Notes: a model not told the origin generated them from the sequence alone. DNA of 64,000 nt from Candidatus Rifleibacteriota bacterium (GCA_029564115.1 JAKQQP010000267.1:149116-213115), one strand, 5' to 3'; counted from the first letter of the stretch, positions 1 to 8,443 are shown. Translations and numbers: made by a program.

Positions 1-660
1 TTCAATGAAGCCCTGTGCTATTTCGCCAAATTCTTCAGTGCCGGGAATGCCGATTGCCGGGTCGCCCGAACTGCCACTTGGGATGAAAAGGTTTCGACCT
101 ATGGATTTGAGGCCGGGAGGATTGATGAAGTTGGCAAGTTCGATCTGTCCGAGAACTTCCAGGTCGACCTGATTGGGCATTTTGGCTGCGATAATACCCG
201 ATGAGGTAATGTTTATGCCGATCGCTTCCCGCGGAATGGTGACCCCGGGAATTACAGTGTAGCCATCAGAAGTGACGATGGTGCCGTCTTCAGAGAGTTT
301 CCAGGCACCGTCGCGGGTGTAAGCGATATCGCCGTTGGGCAGTTGTATCTGAAAGAACCCCTTGCCTTCGATAACAACGTCGAGGGGTTGCTCGGTCTGC
401 TGAAATTCGCCCTGGCTGAACATGCGCTGGGTCGCAACAGGTCTGACACCGTGCCCAAGCTGAATGCCGACCGGATAAGTGTTGTCGCTCGAAATTGGCG
501 CGCCGGACTCAGTGAGCGTCTGATACATCAGATCCTGAAAGTCGACCCGGCTCTTTTTGAAACCTGTGGTTGTAACGTTCGAAAGGTTGTTGGAAACAAC
601 AGCAATGTTGAGTTCCTGACCCTTCATGCCGGTTGAGGCAGACCACAATGCTCTCATCAT
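1..660 (-). CDS. flgG: Flagellar basal-body rod protein FlgG (3' end outside window)
   Basis: Reading leftward from an ATG at 660, the first 220 codons are open to the window edge. The N-terminus MMRALWSASTGMKGQELNI and the NLSNVTTTGFKKS segment match the rod/hook family helix that starts FlgG. The visible end (EIAQGFIE) is the usual FlgG site just before the C-terminal Flg_bbr helix, so roughly 40 residues should be missing. FlgG is the distal rod protein of the flagellum, assembled in the periplasm by the flagellar export system. A clear GGAGGA ribosome-binding site precedes the start. It lies 35 bases downstream of flgF in the same orientation, so the two are almost certainly co-transcribed. 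Confidence 0.93.
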   Translation of the reverse strand, partial: MMRALWSASTGMKGQELNIAVVSNNLSNVTTTGFKKSRVDFQDLMYQTLTESGAPISSDNTYPVGIQLGHGVRPVATQRMFSQGEFQQTEQPLDVVIEGKGFFQIQLPNGDIAYTRDGAWKLSEDGTIVTSDGYTVIPGVTIPREAIGINITSSGIIAAKMPNQVDLEVLGQIELANFINPPGLKSIGRNLFIPSGSSGDPAIGIPGTEEFGEIAQGFIE

Positions 661-695
661 AGGATTTTATTCCTCCGGTTCGTTCAGATTATGCG

Positions 696-1538
696 TCAGC
701 GTCTGGAAGCGCCAACCGAGTTGATGGCCTTGTCAAGCAGACCATCGTGAGACTGAATCACTTTTGAATTGGCTTCGTAAGCCCTCGATACTTCGATCAT
801 TCTGACCATTTCTTCTACAAGGCTGAAGTTGGGCTTTTCGGTATAACCGACTTTAAAATTGGTTTCGCCTCTGGCGACTTCACCATAAGCTCTGACAAAT
901 TTATTGGCACCCTCTTTGCGAAAGGCTTTGCGGTCGGCAGCGATGCCGGTAACCAGGCGATACTGGGGAACCCCGTCGACCAGCACCCGGCCTTCCCGGT
1001 CGATGTTCACTGTCTGTCCCTGGCCGACCTGAACTCTGACAAGATCTGAGCCCGGGGTGCCATCTTCGTTCATAATGTTGTTGCCACTGTCGAGGTTTAC
1101 TGGTTCACGTTCGGCCAGCATGAAATCACCGTGCATATTGGTCAGGTAACCTTCATGGTTGATGTTTAAGATGCCGTCACGGGTGAATCTGGTGCCGGTT
1201 GGCGATTCAACCACAAAAAACGCTTTTTCATTCTCGAGTGCCAGGTCGAGGTCGTTACCGGTGTAATCAAAGCCGCCCGCTTTGAAATTGGTGTATGATT
1301 CGTCAAGTATGACGCCAGTGCCAAGTTCCCCAATTTTAGGAAACTTGTAGAAAGGTCTGGGTGGAAACAGCTGCCCGTCATTGACTTTGCGTAGTTCCAT
1401 GGTCGGCAGTTCCTTGAAAACACCCTGGTCTTGTTTAAAACCACAGGTATCGACGTTGGCGAGATTGTTGGCGATCATGTCCTGTCGAATGGTTTCGACA
1501 AGCATAGATGAGGAAGCCGTATAGATGCCTCGTATCAT
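696..1538 (-). CDS. flgF: Flagellar basal-body rod protein FlgF
   Basis: A 280-residue rod protein of the flagellar basal body. The N-terminal helix (MIRGIYTASSSMLVE, then DMIANNLANVDTCGFK) and the C-terminal NFSLVEEMVRMIEVSRAYE segment are the two Flg_bb_rod/Flg_bbr signatures that pack together in the rod. The start at 1538 has a GGGAGG ribosome-binding site; an upstream in-frame extension of 17 codons lacks one. The start overlaps the stop of the preceding DUF501 gene by ATGA, which suggests translational coupling. FlgF versus a second FlgG is decided by position before flgG and by the divergent middle, so the paralogue assignment is less sure than the family. Confidence 0.88.
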   Translation of the reverse strand: MIRGIYTASSSMLVETIRQDMIANNLANVDTCGFKQDQGVFKELPTMELRKVNDGQLFPPRPFYKFPKIGELGTGVILDESYTNFKAGGFDYTGNDLDLALENEKAFFVVESPTGTRFTRDGILNINHEGYLTNMHGDFMLAEREPVNLDSGNNIMNEDGTPGSDLVRVQVGQGQTVNIDREGRVLVDGVPQYRLVTGIAADRKAFRKEGANKFVRAYGEVARGETNFKVGYTEKPNFSLVEEMVRMIEVSRAYEANSKVIQSHDGLLDKAINSVGASRR

Positions 1539-2092
1539 TGCTGCCTCCCGGCTTTGATTCTGCTGCCGCAGTTGTCCGCTTTTGAACAATGTCCGATGAT
1601 GCCGATTACTTCAGCGCCAATTGGGTTGTTAGAAAAGGCCAGCTCCTGCGCCAGATGCGAGTGCAGGCATTTGACTCCCCTGAAATCACGACTGCCGGCA
1701 ACTGTGGTTTCTGCGAGAATTTCGTGAATGTGTTCTGGTAAAGTGCCCGGGTAGATTTTTTCGGCCATTTCAAGACGGATCGAAGCAATCTGAGTCTGGC
1801 TGTCGAGAAATCTTTCTCTGAAATCAGCATCGTTTTCAAGGCGCTCTGAATATTTTCTGACAAAGCCCTGTTGCTCAAGATCAGCAACCAGGTGCTTGAG
1901 CCTGGGGCATACCAGCCACAGAAAAGCGGGAAAAGGTTTCCAGATACCGTCTTCGATGAAGACCGGGTCGGCGAGGAGTACTTGCGGGCTTCCGTCAGCG
2001 CACCTGCTCTGAATACGGAAAGGGGTGCGCGGCTCTCTTCCAAGAAGCCGCACAGCCAGGTTGTAATCGTTTTCGGATAATGTTGAATTCAT
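1535..2092 (-). CDS. DUF501 domain protein
   Basis: A soluble protein of about 185 residues with the DUF501 signatures: an N-terminal LAVRLLGREPR segment, a CPRLKHLVADLE segment in the middle and the GVKCLHSHLAQELA motif near the C-terminus. That last motif, with its Cys and two His, looks like a metal or catalytic site. Function is not established; DUF501 proteins are best known from Actinobacteria. The start is uncertain: ATG 2092 begins right at the conserved domain but has a poor ribosome-binding site, while ATG 2179 has GAGG at a rather long distance and adds 29 residues. Its stop overlaps the flgF start, so it heads the flagellar transcription unit. Confidence 0.8.
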   Translation of the reverse strand: MNSTLSENDYNLAVRLLGREPRTPFRIQSRCADGSPQVLLADPVFIEDGIWKPFPAFLWLVCPRLKHLVADLEQQGFVRKYSERLENDADFRERFLDSQTQIASIRLEMAEKIYPGTLPEHIHEILAETTVAGSRDFRGVKCLHSHLAQELAFSNNPIGAEVIGIIGHCSKADNCGSRIKAGRQQ

Positions 2093-2265
2093 GTTTGCCA
2101 GATAACCTTCCCTAAACAAATTATCGGCATAAAGCGGCGCCGACTTTAGGGAATACTTTTTCTTTATCAGGAAGAACATCGGCAGTTTGCCTCACATGAG
2201 TGAGAGTTTTTATGCAAAGAATTGAAAAAAAAGTTAAAATAGCTCAACTTCAGACGGGGGTGTTT

Positions 2266-3405
2266 ATGACCTTACGCTATTTGACTGCCGGAGAATCGCA
2301 TGGCCCGGCTCTTACCGGTATTCTCGAGGGCATGCCTGCCGGGGTGAAGCTGTGTCGGCAGGACTTCGATATTCTGCTGCGCCGTCGCCGCGCCGGTTAT
2401 GGCCGTGGTGCCCGTGTCAAAATCGAGGCTGATCGTGTTGAAGTTCTGGCCGGTGTCGTTGGTGGGCTGACAATCGGCAGCCCCATTGCTCTGCTGATCA
2501 GAAACGATGATTTTGCAACTCACTCGGCCTATATGGACCCATTTGAAGCCAGTTCGGATGCGGGCCGTCTGAAGGTGCCGTTGCCTGGGCATGCCGATTT
2601 GCCAGGAATACAAAAATATGGCTTCAATGACTGTCGTCCCATACGGGAACGGGCTTCGGCGCGTGAAACGGCTATGCGCACCGCTTTGTCGGTGCCACCT
2701 AGAAAAATGCTGCAGCTGTTGAATGTCGGCTCGACATGCTTTGTTGAAAGTATCGGTGGTATACAGGCAGCTGTCGACTACGAGGCCGACCCTGCTGCCA
2801 TCGCCCTCGCCGTAGTCGAAAACGGTGACGAGTTTCTGACTCCTGATGCCGGAATTATCGATAAATGGCGGGAACTGATCGATACGGCTTCTGAAAATCG
2901 TTTCAGCCTTGGCGGTAGTGGCGCTGTCATTTTTTCGGGTCTGCCGGTCGGGCTTGGCAGTCACGTTCATTTTGACCGTCGCCTCGATTCGATTCTTGCC
3001 GGTCTTGTAATGAGTATTCCGGCTGTAAGAGGTGTTGAAATCGGTTGTGCTGTAAAGGCCGCCGCTTCCAGGTCTGCTTGTGGTGACGCCATTTTTTACA
3101 GCCGGCAGGGCGGCTTTACACGTGGCAGCAATCTGGCGGCAGGTCTCGAAGGCGGCATGACCAACGGTCAGCCTTTGATCATACGCTTTCACATGAAGCC
3201 ATTGCCAGGTAACTCAGGCCTGGAATCAGTAAATCTAGACACTCTGGCAGCCGAACAGCCGCCTCATTATCGTTCTGATATCCAGGCTGTCGCTGCTGCA
3301 GCTGTGGCAGTTGAATCGGTTGTTGCCATTCAACTGGCATCAGAAATTCTTGCAGCCACGGGTGGAAACAATATCGATGAAGTGGCGGCCCGTTTGCACC
3401 GCTGA
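2266..3405 (+). CDS. aroC: Chorismate synthase
   Basis: A 379-residue FMN-dependent enzyme that converts 5-enolpyruvylshikimate-3-phosphate to chorismate, the last shikimate pathway step. The N-terminal LTAGESHGPALTGILEGMPAG motif, the RRRAGYGRGAR segment, PLPGHADLPG, RASARETAMR and the C-terminal EGGMTNGQPL are all family signatures. The upstream in-frame extension to 2200 is rejected because a GGGGGT site sits just before ATG 2266 and the conserved MTLRYLTAGESHG begins there. It is a single plus-strand gene diverging from the DUF501/flagellar unit and ending at a strong bidirectional terminator. No other aro gene is in the window. Confidence 0.97.
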   Translation: MTLRYLTAGESHGPALTGILEGMPAGVKLCRQDFDILLRRRRAGYGRGARVKIEADRVEVLAGVVGGLTIGSPIALLIRNDDFATHSAYMDPFEASSDAGRLKVPLPGHADLPGIQKYGFNDCRPIRERASARETAMRTALSVPPRKMLQLLNVGSTCFVESIGGIQAAVDYEADPAAIALAVVENGDEFLTPDAGIIDKWRELIDTASENRFSLGGSGAVIFSGLPVGLGSHVHFDRRLDSILAGLVMSIPAVRGVEIGCAVKAAASRSACGDAIFYSRQGGFTRGSNLAAGLEGGMTNGQPLIIRFHMKPLPGNSGLESVNLDTLAAEQPPHYRSDIQAVAAAAVAVESVVAIQLASEILAATGGNNIDEVAARLHR

Positions 3406-3432
3406 CATGGCTCTTTTCCAGATAAAAATAAA

Positions 3433-3457
3433 AGGCCACCCCGATGTGGGGTGGCCT
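3433..3457. terminator. Bidirectional terminator between aroC and pilQ
   Basis: A perfect 10-bp stem, AGGCCACCCC (3433-3442) with GGGGTGGCCT (3448-3457), and a 5-base loop. It is followed by CTATTTTATT on the plus strand and by TTTATTTTTATC on the minus strand, so it can end both aroC and pilQ. Confidence 0.92.
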
Positions 3458-3479
3458 CTATTTTATTAAGTCGGAGGTT

Positions 3480-4877
3480 TTAGAATGATGTATCGAAGGC
3501 GTTATCGAAGGAATCGTCGATGGTGCCGGCCGGCTGAGCTGATATCGGCACGCTCGATGTGACCGGGCTCATACCTGTTTCAGGAATCAGAGAGGTCGGA
3601 GCTGCTGACTCGATGCTCTGCGCGATGATGTGCGGAGTGATGAGGATAATGAGTTCCTGTGACTGACCTTTTTTACCCTTGAAGCTGAAGAGCGACTTGA
3701 TTATCGGGATGCTGCCCAGCAACGGAATTTTGTTGTTTTCCTTGCCTTCTTCATCTCTGATGAGGCCGCCGATGAGGATTTCTTCACCGTCTCTTACACG
3801 CACCGTGGTCTTGGCTGAGCGGGTGCCGATGACCGGATACATGTTGTTGTTCGACCAGGATTCAACGAAAGACACTTCGGGTTCTGCATCCACGGTGATG
3901 TAGCCGTCATCGTTGATTCTGGGAGTGATTTTGAGCTTGATACCTGTGTCTTTTTCTTTCGGGGGCTGGTCGGCGCCGCCCGGGTAGATAACTTTGGTGC
4001 CGACTACGATGTTGGCTTCCTGACCGTTAACAGCTGAAATCTTCGGGTTGCTGAGAACCTTGGTTTCGCTGCGTTTTTCAAGAGCAGCAAAGGTGGCTTT
4101 GAACAGCAGGTTTTCACGATAGAAGTCCCCAAGGCCGAACATGTCACCCTGCTGGCCGGTGAAGGCTTCCTGATACAGGCTCGAATCAGGATTTACAGCA
4201 AAGTATTCCTTGGTGGAAAGCACTGGTAGAGCGTCGAATTCGCTGTAAGCACCTTCCTGACCGGTCTTGCCTGTCCATTTGAAGCCGATGCTCTTGGAAG
4301 CGTCGGTTTTGACTTCAACGATCTTGGCTTCCATCATGACCTGATGCACAGGTGTGTCAATGGTTTCGATGAGTTTTTTTACTTCATCGAGCAGATCTTT
4401 GCTGCCGGATACGATAACTGCATTGATGCGCTCGTCAGTGGCAACCTTGACATCTTTTCTGATGGTAGAGGTGATTACCTTGCTTACATCTGCCGCTTTT
4501 GCATACTGCAGACGCTTGGTAATGGTAAGACCTTTTTCAAAAGCATCGACCAGGGTTTTCTCAGATGCGAGAATCCAGGTGTTGCCGATTTTGCGAACCG
4601 CAAAACCATTGGTCTTGGCGATCAGGTTCATAGCTTCTTCGTAGTAAACGTCTGAAAGCTTGACAGTAACCTGGCCGCGCACGCTCTTCTCTGCGATGAT
4701 GTTCGTGCCCGACTGCTGGGCGATTACCTTGATGATCTGACGAATGTCAGTATCTCGGAAATCGAGGGTAATGTTGTCATCTGCCCGTACTGAGCAGGGC
4801 AACATTATTGCGACTGCGAGAGCCGCAAACAGTAGTAAGATGTTACTTCGTTTCCTGGTGTAACCCGTGGAACTCAT
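3480..4877 (-). CDS. pilQ: Type IV pilus secretin PilQ (short form)
   Basis: A 465-residue outer-membrane secretin, the channel through which the pilus fibre passes. Order: signal peptide (hydrophobic LLLFAALAVAIMLP, residues about 12-30), an STN-like domain starting ITLDFRDTDIRQIIKVIAQQ, a secretin N1 domain (ADVSKVITSTI to VIVSGSKDLLDEVKKLIETID) and the secretin barrel, ending EILIGGLIRDEEGK then PLLGSIPIIKSLF and ELIILITPHII. It lacks the AMIN repeats of longer PilQ proteins. The start is chosen at 4877 by a strong GGAGGT site; 43 further in-frame codons upstream have none. It has the same orientation as pilMNOP but is separated by a terminator and a 621-base spacer. Confidence 0.93.
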   Translation of the reverse strand: MSSTGYTRKRSNILLLFAALAVAIMLPCSVRADDNITLDFRDTDIRQIIKVIAQQSGTNIIAEKSVRGQVTVKLSDVYYEEAMNLIAKTNGFAVRKIGNTWILASEKTLVDAFEKGLTITKRLQYAKAADVSKVITSTIRKDVKVATDERINAVIVSGSKDLLDEVKKLIETIDTPVHQVMMEAKIVEVKTDASKSIGFKWTGKTGQEGAYSEFDALPVLSTKEYFAVNPDSSLYQEAFTGQQGDMFGLGDFYRENLLFKATFAALEKRSETKVLSNPKISAVNGQEANIVVGTKVIYPGGADQPPKEKDTGIKLKITPRINDDGYITVDAEPEVSFVESWSNNNMYPVIGTRSAKTTVRVRDGEEILIGGLIRDEEGKENNKIPLLGSIPIIKSLFSFKGKKGQSQELIILITPHIIAQSIESAAPTSLIPETGMSPVTSSVPISAQPAGTIDDSFDNAFDTSF

Positions 4878-5150
4878 TCTCTTTACCTCCGAACGGTAAT
4901 GTCCGACAACTGAATCTCCGACAATAGCCTTTTCAGGTATGTCAGGTGATACATCGACAACTTTGCTGAAATCCTTAAGCAAATTTAAAAAAAATTCCTG
5001 TTGCAAGATTTTGTGACAAACTGGGATTTATGATCGCTGTATCGGCAAAATTGCAGGAATATTTACTTTTTTGACTGAAAAAATGTGAAATTTTGCATAA
5101 CTGCGCCAGGAAACTGGTCCTCTGATACATTTGAGTCTGAGAGTGTGTCG

Positions 5151-5234
5151 GTCATTGCAGGGAGTGTAGCGACACGAAGCAGTCTATCCAGGCAGCGAGA
5201 CTCTAAGAAATTGCTGCGCTCCGCTCGCAATGAC
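5151..5234. repeat. REP-like element with terminal inverted repeats
   Basis: GTCATTGC at 5151-5158 is mirrored exactly by GCAATGAC at 5227-5234. The interior has imperfect dyads (GCGACACGAAGCAGTC, GCTGCGCTCCGCTCGC). Short elements of the general form CATTGCGAGCG...GCAATGAC are dispersed repeats in many genomes. Copy number here cannot be judged from one window. Confidence 0.6.
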
Positions 5235-5426
5235 AATTTTTATACATACTTTCAATTTTGACAAATGACTGGTCGTTGTAAGCTGGTTCGCTCCCAGACT
5301 ACTGATTTCTGGTTGTAGGTTAGCCGGACTGCTTATTAATTCTGCTTCGCAGAATTTCTCGCAGTGACAGCTTTTCTGCCGGTCTGCTTTCTATCCGCTA
5401 TTTCTTAATACTGAATGCTGAACATG

Positions 5427-5483
5427 AAAAAAGGCTGTATCACAAGCGTCTCTTTTTGAGAGTCACTTTGATACAGCCTTTTT
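5427..5483 (-). terminator. Terminator of pilMNOP
   Basis: A 15-bp outer stem pairs 5428-5442 (AAAAAGGCTGTATCA) with 5469-5483 (TGATACAGCCTTTTT), with a smaller GAGAC/GTCTC-type inner stem in the loop. On the minus strand it ends in a run of T directly after the pilP stop, so it should separate pilMNOP transcription from pilQ. Confidence 0.88.
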
Positions 5484-5498
5484 GGCTGAAACTGTGGG

Positions 5499-6116
5499 TC
5501 AGTCTTTTTCGTCTCCACCGATTTTAAAGGTGTGGCGGCGCTGTTCTTTGTTTGAGTAGATAACCACACGGTCAGAGAGAATATCGACGACTTTGAATTT
5601 GCCTTCGACAATCTGGTCTTTGGTTATGGTCAGTTCGTTGTTTTCGAATTTGACTACTGCAAGGCGCTGGCCTTCATTACCAACAATGCCGGTAACGAAA
5701 AGTCTGATCGGTTTGACCGGCGGGGGAGCCGGTTTGGTGTCCTGGGGTCTGGCAGTCGGCTGAACCGGTCTGACAGGTGGCAATACCACTTTCTTTTCTA
5801 CTATCGGTCTGAAAGGGTCTTTTTTGGGGTTTTCGGTAGCGAAAGTGTATCTGTTGATCAGACTTTCAATTTGTTCCTGTTCGCTCATTTTGCTTGTATC
5901 CGGGCCTGGTGCAGATCCGGATGGGCTTTCAGCTGTCATGCCATCACCGAAGTCAGAAGTTCCGGAAGGAGTTTCTGAAGTGGCACTGACGTCTCCAAGA
6001 TCGTCGAGACTGCCAAAGTCATCGAGCTCATCCTGTGCAGAAATTTGCGGTGCTGCGAAAAGGAACGCTGCCAGACAGATAATTCCCAGAGATTTGAGTG
6101 GGCTGAATCCAGTCAT
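5499..6116 (-). CDS. pilP: Type IV pilus assembly protein PilP-like
   Basis: A 205-residue exported protein. It has a signal peptide (LGIICLAAFLFAAPQISA), then a low-complexity Asp/Ser/Gly segment (residues about 28-75). A PilP-type segment follows with KDPFRPIVEKK, a Pro-rich linker and a small C-terminal beta domain from LFVTGIVGNEGQRLAVVKFE to the end. PilP links the inner-membrane PilMNO platform to PilQ. Known PilP proteins are usually lipoproteins, but no lipobox cysteine is seen here. The start has an AAAGGAA site and lies 15 bases after pilO. It is the last gene before the terminator. Confidence 0.85.
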   Translation of the reverse strand: MTGFSPLKSLGIICLAAFLFAAPQISAQDELDDFGSLDDLGDVSATSETPSGTSDFGDGMTAESPSGSAPGPDTSKMSEQEQIESLINRYTFATENPKKDPFRPIVEKKVVLPPVRPVQPTARPQDTKPAPPPVKPIRLFVTGIVGNEGQRLAVVKFENNELTITKDQIVEGKFKVVDILSDRVVIYSNKEQRRHTFKIGGDEKD

Positions 6117-6131
6117 AGTCTTTTTCCTTTC

Positions 6132-6692
6132 TTAGTATCCGCCGCCCATTATATAAACTTTGGCGCTGAGGGTGACACTGAGCAGAGGGCTTTTTGATTC
6201 GCGGTCTACTTCAGCAGAAACGGAAACGTTCATTGAACCAGCCGCAAGATTGATTATTTTGCGCTTTTCCATGATTGTCAGGAAGCTGCCAATGTCTTTA
6301 AAAGTGCCGAGAATAGTCATTTCTACCGGCAATTCAGACCAGTCTTCAGCTCTTACCAGCGGTGAGATGCGGATGTCCTGAAATTTTACCTTGAATTTAT
6401 TGGCAATGGTTTCTGTTGAGTCGAGAAGTTTCGGAACAACGGTGTTAAGCTGGTTTGATTCGGTCTGTAGCTTGTTTTTTTGCTCCGTTAGCTTCGATAT
6501 TTGCGCTTTTAGCTGCGCCATCTCTTCTTCGATATTGGCCAGCTGAGCTTTTTGTCTTTCAAGGTCGTCGATTTCGCCCTTGATTTTTTCGCCCTCTTCA
6601 ACCATTGGCTGGTAGTAGTTCATATACCACACGAAACCTGCCCCGGCCGCAAGAACCAGAAGGAATATTGTTACAACTGCGAAGTTATTCAT
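6132..6692 (-). CDS. pilO: Type IV pilus inner-membrane protein PilO
   Basis: A 186-residue bitopic protein. One N-terminal membrane segment (VVTIFLLVLAAGAGFVWYM, residues 5-23) is followed by a long coiled coil (about 31-85, heptads of Glu/Lys/Gln/Leu) and a ferredoxin-like periplasmic domain (VEMTILGTFKDIGSFLTIMEK, then the beta-rich C-terminus). PilO heterodimerises with PilN in the alignment complex that bridges the pilus motor and the secretin. The gene follows pilN after only 3 bases. Confidence 0.9.
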   Translation of the reverse strand: MNNFAVVTIFLLVLAAGAGFVWYMNYYQPMVEEGEKIKGEIDDLERQKAQLANIEEEMAQLKAQISKLTEQKNKLQTESNQLNTVVPKLLDSTETIANKFKVKFQDIRISPLVRAEDWSELPVEMTILGTFKDIGSFLTIMEKRKIINLAAGSMNVSVSAEVDRESKSPLLSVTLSAKVYIMGGGY

Positions 6693-6695
6693 TGA

Positions 6696-7307
6696 TCAAC
6701 CCTCCAGATTCTTTTCGCCAAGATCACGTTTGATGCGACAGTTGATTTCAAAACGCCATACCGGCATTTTTTCGTAAATGTTCTTGGTTGCGCTGGTCAG
6801 AAACACTTCTTCAAAGTGCTCGTGGCCCTGTAATGCCTGAATGAACTGCTGAATACCTTTGGTGAGCTGACCGCCGGTTTTGGGTTCTTCTGCTCCGTCT
6901 TCGTTGCAAGAGTAAGCGGTGATCTGAACGCGTCTGTCAGAGTCGATACGCAGGTTGGTAATCCAGACAGTTTTTTCAGGGACAACACTCGTCAGATTGC
7001 TGAAAGCCTGAGACCACTGCAGAAGAGTTGCACCCGAAAGCTGCTTGAGACGGCTGATATCAGATTCGATTCTGCCTTTTTCCTGGCGCAACTGATCTTT
7101 AATGTCGAGTTTTGACTGTTCGCGGGCAATCTCATCTTTCAGGTCCTGGCGCTGGGCGATGAGGTCGTCGTTCATTCCCTCGACTGCGAGAGTGCCTGCA
7201 TAGAACCCTGCACCTATGCCGATCAGGCCAAGAAAGAAGAATATGGCCGCAAAGGGGATTTGAATTGGCTTGCGCCGTTTGACTGTTAATAGATTAATTC
7301 TAATCAT
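6696..7307 (-). CDS. pilN: Type IV pilus inner-membrane protein PilN
   Basis: A 203-residue protein beginning MIRINLLTVKRRKP. The cytoplasmic INLL peptide is the part known to insert into PilM. A membrane segment (FAAIFFFLGLIGIGAGFYAG, about 19-38), a coiled coil (45-90) and a periplasmic domain containing VVPEKTVWITNLRID follow. The ATG lies immediately after the pilM stop, with no gap, as in most pilMNOPQ clusters. Confidence 0.93.
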   Translation of the reverse strand: MIRINLLTVKRRKPIQIPFAAIFFFLGLIGIGAGFYAGTLAVEGMNDDLIAQRQDLKDEIAREQSKLDIKDQLRQEKGRIESDISRLKQLSGATLLQWSQAFSNLTSVVPEKTVWITNLRIDSDRRVQITAYSCNEDGAEEPKTGGQLTKGIQQFIQALQGHEHFEEVFLTSATKNIYEKMPVWRFEINCRIKRDLGEKNLEG

Positions 7308-8402
7308 TTATTCGTCTTTCACCCCTCTCAATGCAAGCCCGATAGCAACAGTATACTGCTGCAGATTGTTGTAGAGCTCGTCTGGATCTGGCGTGGTGAC
7401 GGCAATACCTTCGAGCGGGTTGCCCATATTGACGTCGACGCCAAGTTCATTCATCAAAAAGGTGTTGAAGCTGCGAAGATTGGCGCTGCCGCCAGAAAGT
7501 ATGATTCGGTGAATCAGAGGCTCGCGCGACTGAGCTTTGAAGTAATCGAACGATCGGCGAATTTCTGAGGCCAGCTCTTCGACAGTCGTCTTGACCACTT
7601 CTGCAATCTCATTGCCACCGGATTCACCAATGCTGACTTCAGCTTCTTCAAGCTTGATGGATTCAGCCTGGTCGAATTCCTGCTTCATTACATCTTTGAT
7701 CATTTCTGTGATGTTGTTGCCGGCTATCGGAATATTGCGCGTAAACATCAATACTCCTGATTTAAGAACAGAAATATTGGTGGTTCTAGCGCCAGCATCG
7801 ATAATGGCCACAACCTCGCCGCCCTCCTGGGAATGGGCAGTCTGGCCGAATGAGTCTTCAAGAGCGTTGATGGCGGCGATGGTGTCGACGTCAACGATTT
7901 CGGGGGTTATGCCCGCGCTCTTGAGAACATCGGTATAAGAGTTGACCAGGTCTTTCTGGGCAACTACGAGCAAAATCAAAAACTTACCGCCGCCCTCTTC
8001 GTCTTCATCGACGTTTTTCAGAACAGCGTGAGTAATGCTCACTTCGTCGATGGCATAAGGAACATACTGCTCGGCTTCGATTCTGACTGTCTGCTCGAGT
8101 TCATCGGGCGTCATAACCGGAAGCTTGGTAAAGCGCATGATTACGTTCTGCCCTGAAATCGAGGCGAAGCTCCGCTCTACTTTGATCTTTCGTGTTTTCA
8201 AGATATCCTTGATGACCGCTGCAACTGCCTGTGGATCGCTTACGGCACCTTCTGACATCGCGTCCGATGGCAGGGGCATCATGCCGTAGTTTATCAGTTC
8301 CGGGCCAGAAGGAGTCTTTTTGAGCTGGACGATCTTGACGGCTGAGGTGCCAATGTCGACACCGACCGCCGTGTTGCTTGTCCCAAAGGTGAACAAACCC
8401 AT
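7308..8402 (-). CDS. pilM: Type IV pilus actin-like ATPase PilM
   Basis: A 364-residue cytoplasmic protein of the actin/FtsA fold that docks PilN. The phosphate-1 motif VGVDIGTSAVKIVQLKK is at the N-terminus, EQTVRIEAEQYVPY is in the 1C-like part, AIIDAGARTTNISVL is the phosphate-2 motif and IILSGGSANLRSFNTFL is the adenosine motif. The start has a GGAGGA site. It is the first gene of the pilMNOP unit, preceded by a hairpin-forming sequence at 8424-8443. Confidence 0.95.
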   Translation of the reverse strand: MGLFTFGTSNTAVGVDIGTSAVKIVQLKKTPSGPELINYGMMPLPSDAMSEGAVSDPQAVAAVIKDILKTRKIKVERSFASISGQNVIMRFTKLPVMTPDELEQTVRIEAEQYVPYAIDEVSITHAVLKNVDEDEEGGGKFLILLVVAQKDLVNSYTDVLKSAGITPEIVDVDTIAAINALEDSFGQTAHSQEGGEVVAIIDAGARTTNISVLKSGVLMFTRNIPIAGNNITEMIKDVMKQEFDQAESIKLEEAEVSIGESGGNEIAEVVKTTVEELASEIRRSFDYFKAQSREPLIHRIILSGGSANLRSFNTFLMNELGVDVNMGNPLEGIAVTTPDPDELYNNLQQYTVAIGLALRGVKDE

Positions 8403-8423
8403 ACGCTCTTTCCTCCAAGGTTC

Positions 8424-8443
8424 GTCAGAAATTACTTTCTGAC
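8424..8443. promoter_or_regulatory. Inverted repeat upstream of pilM
   Basis: GTCAGAAA (8424-8431) and TTTCTGAC (8436-8443) form a perfect 8-bp dyad with a TTAC spacer, 22-41 bases before the pilM start codon. It could be an operator or a 5'UTR hairpin. It has no T tract, so it is not a convincing terminator for the upstream miaB-queH-spoIID unit. Confidence 0.35.

Larger units (their letters stand above)
4878..5498. other. pilP-pilQ spacer with repeat remnants
   Basis: This 621-base AT-rich stretch has no convincing gene. It holds the pilP terminator (5427-5483), an 84-base inverted-repeat-bounded element (5151-5234) and, at about 5335-5373, a degraded copy of one end of that element (CTGCTTCGCAG, then CTCGCAGTGACAG). 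The part next to pilQ must contain the pilQ promoter, but I could not pick a convincing one. The last 43 in-frame codons before pilQ are open but have no ribosome-binding site. Confidence 0.6.

Noticed and set aside
2272..3192. 306-codon minus-strand frame
   Set aside because: Antisense to aroC with all chorismate-synthase motifs on the other strand.
4878..5006. N-terminal extension of pilQ by 43 codons
   Set aside because: In frame, but it puts 55 residues ahead of the signal peptide and has no ribosome-binding site; GGAGGT marks 4877.
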